From Enchytraeus crypticus (Eukaryota > Annelida > Clitellata > Enchytraeida > Enchytraeidae), in assembly GCA_905160935.1 (NCBI GenBank), contig CAJHZI010000753.1, positions 710,501-774,500 of the forward strand: a DNA stretch of 64,000 nt, read 5' to 3'. The notes below the pieces were generated by a model. The model was not told where the DNA came from. It searched no databases and saw nothing but the letters and a program-made list of their open reading frames with translations. Position numbers and translations under genes: made by a program. Positions 56,901 through 64,000 of this stretch are shown here, piece by piece (position 1 is the first letter of the stretch; every line of letters begins with the position of its first letter).

Positions 56901-59446
56901 CTGTACAGAGATTGCACACGCCGCAATGAACTCTGGCACTATTCCAACAGTCAGAGACAAATTTTCGTTTGTTGACGTCATGGTAAGTGTAAGAAAAAAT
57001 GGATTAAATTTAAATGTAGGCTTAAGATAAGATTAGGACACTACTTACATAATTTAGTGAAAAGTTGTTATTCCGCATTGTGTCTGGATACCTAAGAATT
57101 AACCAAGCATTAAATGCACGTTCCATAAGATGTGACAAAGAACAAAAGGATGAAGGCAATGGACACCACAGCAGAAACCATATTTTCACAAGCTACATTT
57201 ATAGTTATAATGGATAAGGAAGTGACTTTTGTGACTGAATTAACATGTTCATCTATGGAGTGCTCTTCAAGGAATATAGGAACAGATTCAGAGTATGAAT
57301 TTGTACCTTGGAACTCCTACATGGCAAAATACTAGAGAGAGAGAGAGAGAGAGATAGAGAGGGAGAGAGAGAGAAAGAGAGAGAATGTTGTTACATACCA
57401 TCATCATAAGTGATTACAGGAACTCTACCTACACGTATGTGTTTAATACTATTTGTCATAGTCTGTCAGAAAAATAGAGTTTTATCTAGAGACCTAATGA
57501 ATAATTTGAACAAATTGAACACTTTAATATTCATTTAATTTTAGATGGCTAAACAGCACCACATTATTTGTATATCAATTTTCGTCAACTTAGAGATAAC
57601 GATCATGAACACAAAACACTAGGAACACAGAGAAACTTACGCCGAACTATCCACTTACTAGTTCCAGTATGCCCGCACAACACAACACTCTAGCTCTACT
57701 ATGTTTACTAGTCAGCAAACAACTTAACTCCTTGTGAATTTTCTTCAGAAAATTACGTAAACACCCATATTTACTCCTAATTCTCATTGTAAGATTATCT
57801 TTTAGCTTAATTATTGACAAATAAATTCGTAAATTAGCTGATAAAATATAGACTGTAATGACTAGGATGCTGACTTCCTGTAAGCTGCCTGACTCTCCTC
57901 AGGGGTGTGCTTCATCGATGACTGCGAGTCCTCTCTAGCTCTGTTCACTCTCTCCTCCTCCTTCATCTGCTTTCTCTTCATCTTCATCCAGTCTTCAAAT
58001 GACAGTCGACCCTAAATTCAAGCATCCATTGTTAGCCCAAAAGAGAGGATTTAAATGGGATTATATTCTTCAGAAACTGTCACGCCTAATGATAAGTATG
58101 TATTAAAGATAGCTACTATCAAATAGCCATACTAAAATTCGTGTAGATCTACTGTGTTCTTGTTATATTATTTCATACTTAAATTACCGCATTCAACAGC
58201 GTTAACTTACACAGGCATAACGATATTATATTGCACAAACATCATGTACTATAAAAGCAGAATAAAAGCAAGTATAATACCTAATTATTCATGCGACATC
58301 ATCAATTTATCATCATCATATTATTCCCTTGAATCCCAGTACAACCAGGGTCGGGAAATCAGCATAGACCTTCTCCATGCCTCTGTCCCATACCACATCA
58401 TAAATCAATCCCCTAAAATATTTTCCATTCATTTCAAAAAATTTTGTAGCAATTTTTTGAGCATAGGCCCTCACCGACCGAATGTCCTTTCTGACATTGG
58501 TTTGGATCTTAGTGTTTTGTCACCTTCTACGATATGTGCAGTCCACAATTGGTCTATTCTTCAGCAACCTGGATAAGACACAAGTAAATTAAATATTCAT
58601 AAGAATTCCAGGTTATTTTTAAATTTTTCGCTTCACATGAATTCCAATATTTTTACAATTAAATTTTTAATTTAATCATTTTTAATTTAGTAATAATTTT
58701 AAGCTGTGAACTTAAATAACTTGCTAGTGCAGTATGTAGATTAGCGGATATTGTAATAGTCTAAAAGAATGAAATGAACTTACATTGCTTAAATTTTCTC
58801 TGCTGTTGGTTTGACCAGCATCAGATGATTCGATTTTTGCACTTCTCTTTTCTTGTTGTTTCCCTTTCAACCACGCCTGAAATGCCCTGTTTCTATTCTC
58901 ACATTTCTGCTGCTCCAATTCACTCTTGCGTTTCTGCTCTTCCAATTCCCGTAAACGACGTTCGCGACTTTCAACCGCAAGTTGTTTCTTCTGCTCGTCC
59001 GTTAATTTGTAGGTTTCCGATTTTGATTGCTTTGCCTGGTACTGAACGAATTCTGAGCTAGATCTGTGAGCTGACTGACTGCGAGATTTGCCCTCAGTTC
59101 GGTTCCTAGTGGAACCTCCTGATGCAGATCCAGAAGTAGCAGTAGAAATCTTTCTTACTCTATCACACTTAATGTTTGACTTGTTTAGACCTGGCTCACC
59201 AGAATCTTCTGATCCAACTAGATAAAATTTTCCATTTCTTTCATACAAAGCTTGCTCATCCAAATCCTTATTTTTTAGATTTTCATCTTCTGCCACGGTG
59301 TACCTTGATAATTTTGGACTAGCCTCGACCTCATCCTGATTTGAAACTAATTCAGTCGAGGATGCACTTCTGAAGTTGTCTGAAGTTTTATTTTTAGTTG
59401 CATTCAGGCTCATATAGTCAGGCAATGTGGAATTATGGTCATCCAT
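56813..59446 (-). CDS. CCDC181: CCDC181-like coiled-coil protein, spliced, three exons
   Basis: Exons on the minus strand are 59446-58784, 58011-57875 and 56900-56813, giving 295 residues if the ATG at 59446 is the start. Phases agree (0, then 2/1). Several blocks resemble CCDC181 in order: ERNGKFYLV, a SRSQSAHR block, a charged helix followed by AFQAWLKGK, then FEDWMKMKRKQ, then AYRKWLKRKQ near the C-terminus. Vertebrate CCDC181 is about 500 residues, so upstream N-terminal exons are probably missing or unrecognised; the frame stays open 5' of the ATG to an acceptor-like tttttag. The vertebrate protein is a microtubule-associated component of cilia and sperm flagella; the same role here is inferred. 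CCDC34 shares the WLK repeat motif and is the main alternative. Confidence 0.75.
57065..57386 (+). repeat. Dispersed repeat family B with GA tail
   Basis: attgtgtctggatacctaag, gcaatggacaccacagcaga, gactgaattaacatgttcat, tttgtaccttggaactccta, then (GA)n at 57335-57386. In the last CCDC181-like intron. An incidental open frame (57132-57335) is not considered a gene. Confidence 0.6.
57875..58011 (-). CDS. CCDC181: CCDC181-like gene, middle exon
   Basis: Starts GRLSFEDWMKMKRKQMKEEE after a tttag acceptor and ends ...EESQAAYR plus AA, with a donor GTCAGC at 57874. The donor is weak, but it leaves exactly the two bases needed to join the next exon as AYRKWLKRKQ, which fits the family. Read through, the frame would stop after five more codons (KSAS, stop). 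Confidence 0.7.
58300..58577 (-). repeat. Dispersed repeat family A, near-complete copy
   Basis: Minus-strand copy in the CCDC181-like intron: ends aattggtctattcttcagca and acctggataagacacaag, centre ccgaatgtcctttctgacat, other end catcatcatattattccctt. Matches 17437-17716 over its full length. Confidence 0.7.
58784..59446 (-). CDS. CCDC181: CCDC181-like gene, first recognised exon
   Basis: Encodes 221 codons from MDDHNSTLPDYM to RENLSN, then a perfect GTAAGT donor (58783-58778), phase 0. The N-terminal two thirds are Ser/Asn/Glu-rich. The last 60 residues are a highly charged Glu/Lys/Arg helix ending in RAFQAWLKGKQQEKR. An acceptor-like site lies about 22 bases upstream of the ATG and the frame between is open, so this may be an internal exon. 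Confidence 0.8.
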
Positions 59447-59529
59447 AAGTGCAATATTTAAACAAACTCTAAAAATCAATATATAAAAGTATTAATCTAA
59501 TTAATATTAATAATTAATATATAACAACA

Positions 59530-60400
59530 ACAACAACGTAATTAGAGTGCTACTGCCGTCAATGACAATACTGAGTACTATAGTACCAAATCCAATCCGA
59601 TGAACAGAGCGAGGGATCCAAAAATGGTGCAAACCAAAATCCGGGAAATCAGTCCAAAGAGGAATACTAGTGGAATGAAAGTTTACGAGTTGGTCTCAGC
59701 TCCTGTGCAATAGGTAGATTGGAGAGGTCAAAGGGAAAAGCTCTTAACTGCCTATGAAACAGTTCATACAGAAGGAAAGGATGGTCAGGAGAACAAGAGG
59801 GGGTGCGCGAAGTAGAGGGAAGAGAATTTCAGATCTGTGGATGGGTGTGCTGGAAGGACAGCTTGCTACAAGAAGGAATGCTTGATCTCTCTAGAGTAAT
59901 TAACTTAGATGACCTAGTAGATGACTGCAAGGAGTAAGGCTGCTTCACTTGTAATAAGTGGGACGTATAACCTTTTCCTGGAGTGGTGATAAACTTGTAT
60001 GTCAGAAAAGCTGCCTTATAAACAATGCATTCTCTAACTTTGAGCCAGTGAGGAGACGGATTTTAAAGACTGAAAAACGTATCCATGGACAGGGATAGGT
60101 TGCCAATCTGGGAAATTGTAGGTGCCAGAACATTGATACACTTCTTCAAGAGAGAAGTAGGGATAGGATTGAGATCGTAATGCTTTGGGAGTGAGTGCAA
60201 GACTTGTTGAGTAATCTCATCAATGGTTACAGTGTTAAAGCCATTGAGTTGGTAGTTTGAAGGGTGTGAAGAGAGGAGTTGGAGGCGAGAGTGATAGAGG
60301 ACATGAGTAGATTGATTTTGTCGGAGAAGTGCAAGTCAAATTGTTTGGAAAGTGATTCAACCGGAAGTAAAGGAAGAGATGGAGAGGGTGACCAGTGTAT
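59530..60400 (-). mobile_element. L2/CR1-like LINE fragment (3' tail plus EN-RT linker)
   Basis: 59530-59665 is the conserved L2-like 3' tail on the minus strand. 59665-60060 resembles the pre-tail segment also seen at 62340-62550. 60060-60400 corresponds, with many changes, to the linker region seen at 13845-14100. The RT is missing. Confidence 0.6.
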
Positions 60401-60754
60401 ATTAATACACAGGTTAATGTAATATATATTAATAAATATTAAATTATACTTTACTATTAATTAATATATCATCTATTTTTAATCTTATTTTAGTTAGAAT
60501 ATTTTACTAAATTGTTTTTGTAAAGCAGTCTCAAAGACAAATTTCTGCTATGCCACTGCTATATAAGTTTCCGTAGTCAATATTAGGAATAATATATATT
60601 TTATTTCATGGCATTTTATTAATATTCTTATTGATTATTGCACTATTCCATAATTATTCGTAAGTCATAGCTATGCTGATTATTCCGCATCATCTTTATA
60701 TTCATCAACAAGACTGTTGAAGACTTGAAATTTATATTATTATTATATTTAATG

Positions 60755-61720
60755 ATATAATACTTAATCCATCTAAGACTGAATTCTTGTTGATCGGGGC
60801 ACCTCAACAGCTTCTTAAACTGAATGGGAAAACTCTTTCGTTATCTTCGGGTATTAAAATATCACCTGTTTCTTCTGTGAGAAATCTCGGTGTTATCCTT
60901 GATAAACACCTAACCTTCCATGAACACATAACTAAAACTTCACAAGCATGTTTCTTCCATATCCATGATCTTTGTCGAATACGTACATATTTGTCATGTG
61001 AGACAGCTGCTACAATTGGTGCTGCTCTTGTGCAATCGAAGTTGGATTACTGCAATTCCCTGTTTTAAATCTCCCTGGCTGTGAGATTGATCGGTTGCAG
61101 TTTGTTCAGAATTCTCTTGCGCGAGCAATTTCTTGTAGTTCCAAGTACTAACATGTTATGCCTATTTTGAAGTCTTTGCACTGGCTAAAGATTAAAGAGC
61201 GTATCATTTACAAAACAGCTTAGTTAACCGATAAGTCCATCACCATCCCGGGACAAACTTGTATGTCTCACTTGATTAAAGTGATGCAGCCTGCTATTAC
61301 TCGGTCTTCTAAGTTAATTACTCTTGTGAGACCTAGCTTACCTTCACGCTCTAAGCTATCTAATCGTTCTCTCCAGCACGCTGCACCTCAGATCTGGAAT
61401 TCTCTTCCATCCAATCTTCGTAAATCTTCATTTGAATCACATCAGCCTTTGCTTTCCTATGAGCAATTCCATAAGCAGTTGAAGACCTATCTTTTCCATC
61501 TCTCTTTTCCATCCAGTGTCCATGAGCAGCGACCTGCGCCTAAACCACCTTTTCTTTAACTCCCTTTACTTTGGACTGAATTTCTGGATTTTGGAATTTG
61601 CACCGTTTTGGGACCTTCTTTTTTGCTCGCCGACTTGATTTTGTCTCAGTAGTGCTCGATGTTGTCATTGATGACTGTAGCACTCTAATTGTTGTTATTA
61701 TTATTGCTATTTATACTTAA
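60755..61720 (+). mobile_element. L2/CR1-like LINE, RT C-terminal half with 3' tail
   Basis: Encodes the RT C-terminal half (VSSVRNLGVILDKHLTFHEH, ALVQSKLDYCNSLF) and, after stops, LKSLHWLKIKERIIYKTA and APQIWNSLPSNLRKSS. It ends with RPAPKPPFL and the shared tail (61560-61700). It has the same C-terminus and tail as the element at 13105-14645, so the two fragments cover complementary halves of one family. Confidence 0.8.
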
Positions 61721-61886
61721 GCGAAATTATAAACAATAAATAAACTCGTTGTTATGGCAACAGTTTTTATGATCAAGACAAATAAAAATTACAACAACAA
61801 CAATAGGATTAGAGTGCTAATAATAATAATAACAACAATTAGAGTGCTACAGTCATCATAATAATAATAACAATAATATCAACAAC

Positions 61887-62083
61887 TGCAGTTTGTTCAG
61901 AATTCTCTTGCGCGAGCAATTTTTTGTAATTCCAAGTACTCACATGTTACGCCTATTTTGAAGTCTTTGCACTGGCTAAAGATTAAAGAGCGTATCATTT
62001 ACAAAACAGCTTCGTTAACCTATAAGTCCATCACCATTCCTAGACAAACTTGTATGTCTCACTGGATTAAAGTGATACAGCCT
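61887..62083 (+). repeat. 197-bp repeat of LINE segment 61096-61292
   Basis: A nearly identical, same-orientation copy of the RT C-terminal segment 791 bases upstream, with no length difference and a handful of substitutions. It starts after an AAT/AAC-rich stretch and ends where an opposite-strand LINE tail begins. Confidence 0.85.
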
Positions 62084-62215
62084 CAATGACAACATCATCA
62101 TCGTTAATGACAACATCGAGCACTATTGAGACAAAATCAAGCCGGGGAGCAAAAAAAGAAGGTCCAAAAACGGTGCAAATTCCAAAATCTAGAAATTCAG
62201 TCCAAAGTAGAAACA
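62084..62215 (-). mobile_element. Solitary L2-like LINE 3' tail
   Basis: Minus-strand copy of the tail: cattgatgac-like end, gtgctcgatgttgtc, a cttgattttg block and ggaccttct. It directly follows the plus-strand repeat at 61887-62083. Confidence 0.7.
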
Positions 62216-62550
62216 GATGCTACTGTTGTCCATGACGACATCGAGCACTGTGGAACCAAATCAAAACCCATGAGTAGAGTGAGGGGTCCATAAACGGTGC
62301 GAGCCAAAATCCGGGTGCACAGTCCAAGGAAGGGTACTAACGGAATGGATGTGTGCATGTTGGTCTCAGTTCATGGACGTGTTGGTGGATAGAAAAGATC
62401 GAAGAAAACCTTTAACCGTCAATGAAACTGGCCGCGAAGTAGGACAGGCTGATCATGCAGGAGAAGATGTAGAGAAGCGAGTGGAATGAAGAAAATTCCA
62501 GATCTATGGGGATACAGATGCTTGAAGATCGAGCGCCTATAGAGAGCTTA
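62215..62550 (-). mobile_element. Diverged L2-like LINE tail plus pre-tail segment
   Basis: The tail at 62215-62330 is a divergent subtype (catgacgacatcgagcactg, aaaatccgggtgcacagtcc) resembling 22474-22612 and 59530-59665. 62330-62550 matches the pre-tail segment of 59665-59880. Confidence 0.6.
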
Positions 62551-62577
62551 TTTGCATTGAGAAGGAATACTCGTGCT

Positions 62578-62690
62578 ACAAATGAAGTGCTACAGTCGTC
62601 CACAATAATATCGAGCATTATTGAGACAAATCAAAGCCAGTGAGCAAAAATGTCAAAAACGGTGCAACTTCCTAAATCAGTTAAATTTAA
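62578..62690 (-). mobile_element. Solitary L2-like LINE 3' tail
   Basis: Another minus-strand tail copy: aagtgctacagtcgtccaca, tcgagcattattgagacaaa, then a gagcaaaaatg block and aaaacggtgc. Confidence 0.65.
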
Positions 62691-62739
62691 GATAATAGAA
62701 AACAAATGTACGGTGGCTCGCAACTGCCATCTAATTTCT

Positions 62740-62923
62740 TAACTTTTTTTATCAAAAAAAAGCAAAACAAATTTCTTGTTACTATAAATAGCCACTTTGT
62801 TACTATAAATAGACATGTGTGCTATTTATAGTAACCAAAATTTCTTAACTTTCTTTTATTAAAAAAAACAAAGCAAATTTCTTGTTACTATAAATAGCCA
62901 CTTTGTTACTATAAATAGCACAC
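62740..62923. repeat. Mixed direct and inverted repeats (gttactataaatag motif)
   Basis: Direct copies of aaatttcttgttactataaa plus atagccactttgttactata lie near 62770-62812 and 62876-62918. A reversed copy at 62817-62835 is exactly complementary to 62905-62923 (19 bp), and its inner 14 bp pairs with 62799-62812. Confidence 0.9.
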
Positions 62924-63074
62924 TAGCAGTATCTTATCACACATTGTCGATTTTTTAAATTTTTTTATTCCGTATAGTTACACACATGACATACCGCATG
63001 TGTTTACAATGTTTCCTTTTTTTCTGTTTTTGTAGTTTTCGTTATTTCCTCCATTCCTTTCCATGGTTATTAGT

Positions 63075-63600
63075 AATCGTTGACAACATCCAGCACTCGA
63101 TCTTGAATCAAAGGCTAGCTCTGTGCAAAAAAATAAGTTTATTGTCTATGACAACATCGAGCACTCGATGTTAAACCAAAGCCAAACCGATGAGCACAAA
63201 ATTAGGTCAAAAACGGTGCAAATCCAAAATTCCGTCATACAAATTAGTCATACTAAGTCAATCCGTTTATGACAAAATCGAGCACTCGATCTCGAGCCAA
63301 AGCCAACCGATGAGCAAAAAAGTAGGTAAAAAATGTGCAAATCCAAAATTCCGTTAATTAGTCATACTAAGTTATTTCGTTTATGACAACTTCGAGCACT
63401 CGATGTTAAACCAAACCAAACCGATGAGCAAAATGGGGTTAAAACGGTGCAAATCCAAAATTCAGTTACTGAGTCGTATTAAGTCAATTCATTAATGACA
63501 ACATCGAGCACTCGATCTCGAGTCAAATCCAAACCGATGAGCAAAAAATTAGGCCAAAAGTGGTGCAAATCCAAAATTCAGTTAATTAGTCTGTGCCTCT
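63075..63600 (-). repeat. Tandem array of about 115-bp LINE-tail-derived units
   Basis: Four fuller units start near 63150, 63267, 63380 and 63496, preceded by a partial unit near 63078. Each has tatgacaacatcgagcactc, an aaaccgatgagcaaaa block, a ggtgcaaatccaaaattc block and an aattagtcatactaagtc linker. The core matches the 3' tail of the L2-like LINEs. It abuts the integrase fragment at 63582. Confidence 0.7.
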
Positions 63601-64000
63601 ATATCTGCTGTAACTTTCAGAGGAGCACCGTTGTAAGCACGAATAGGCCTACTCTGCAAATAGTACCCCGCTATAACTTTAGGATCATTATTGGTTTTGT
63701 AAACTTCTAACCAGATAATTTGCCCTGAAAATCCATCAATACAACCAATACTGCATAGCTCATATGGTTTCAGTTTGTCATAGCCGTCAACATGCCATAT
63801 ATTATTTGGCCCTGTAGCATAATAGGCTCTGCGACGTAGCCGTTTTGCAGTTCTCAGCGCCACTCCAGTGGAATCAAAGATAGTTAGGATTAGCCGAACA
63901 TCTACTCTGTAAACCACCAATCCTTCCTGCAATCAGCGTGCATGCATCGATCGGTAGTCGAATAGGGAACCTGACTGCCTCAGAAGATTGTGTACAAATC
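63582..64000 (-). pseudogene. Integrase-core (DDE) transposon fragment, broken, cut by window end
   Basis: The minus-strand frame contains RAYYATGPNNIWHVDGYDKL followed by CSIGCIDGFSGQIIWLEVYK, the first part of an rve-like integrase core of the kind found in animal transposon-derived genes. The first catalytic Asp is in WHVDG. The open frame starts after an in-frame TGA near 63935, upstream of which recognisable family sequence (DYRSMHAR) continues in the same frame. The C-terminal end degenerates (LKVTADIEAQ) and stops at the tandem array, so the last catalytic acidic residue is not seen. The start lies beyond 64000. Confidence 0.7.

Overview
The window looks like nuclear DNA from an animal genome. 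It is AT-rich and intron-containing, dominated by non-LTR retrotransposon debris, tRNA-derived SINEs and microsatellites, with two protein-coding genes. There are no operons, ribosome binding sites or CRISPR arrays, and I recognise no intact tRNA or rRNA gene. Coding density is very low, and most long reading frames are repeats or retrotransposon pieces. The repeat content and the presence of both a CCDC181-like ciliary protein and a WS/DGAT-like acyltransferase suggest a non-insect invertebrate, perhaps a lophotrochozoan such as a mollusc. That placement is an inference of low confidence.

Gene 1 (+ strand, 29171-49865) can be joined as six exons: 29171-30380, 33834-34612, 43612-43998, 47561-47662, 48458-48664 and 49485-49865. 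All exon phases agree and the predicted protein has 1021 residues. Its core is a wax ester synthase/diacylglycerol acyltransferase (WSD-type) fold, but the catalytic HHxxxDG motif reads D-A-x3-D-G. The fold is preceded by a low-complexity N-terminus and a hydrophobic membrane segment, interrupted by a 140-residue polar insertion, and followed by a coiled-coil and Ser/His-rich tail. Gene 2 (- strand, 59446-56813) is the C-terminal part of a CCDC181-like protein in three exons. The two genes converge, about 6.9 kb apart.

Layout: 1-29170 is intergenic, with microsatellites, minisatellites, SINE families and a cluster of LINE fragments at 13.1-18.6 kb. Intron 1 of gene 1 holds a CR1/Jockey-type LINE nested inside an older dispersed repeat. 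Intron 2 (9 kb) and intron 3 hold SINEs and simple repeats. 49866-56812 is quiet AT-rich sequence. 59.5-64 kb is a pile-up of L2/CR1-like LINE pieces, an array of about 115-bp units derived from the same LINE 3' tail, and a broken integrase-domain fragment running off the end.

The most interesting items are the missing catalytic histidines in the acyltransferase, an in-frame 228-bp repeat of exon 4's acceptor and 5' end, the many solitary copies of one LINE 3' tail and their tandem array, and a nested LINE insertion with a visible target-site duplication. I did not find a convincing new multi-gene system.
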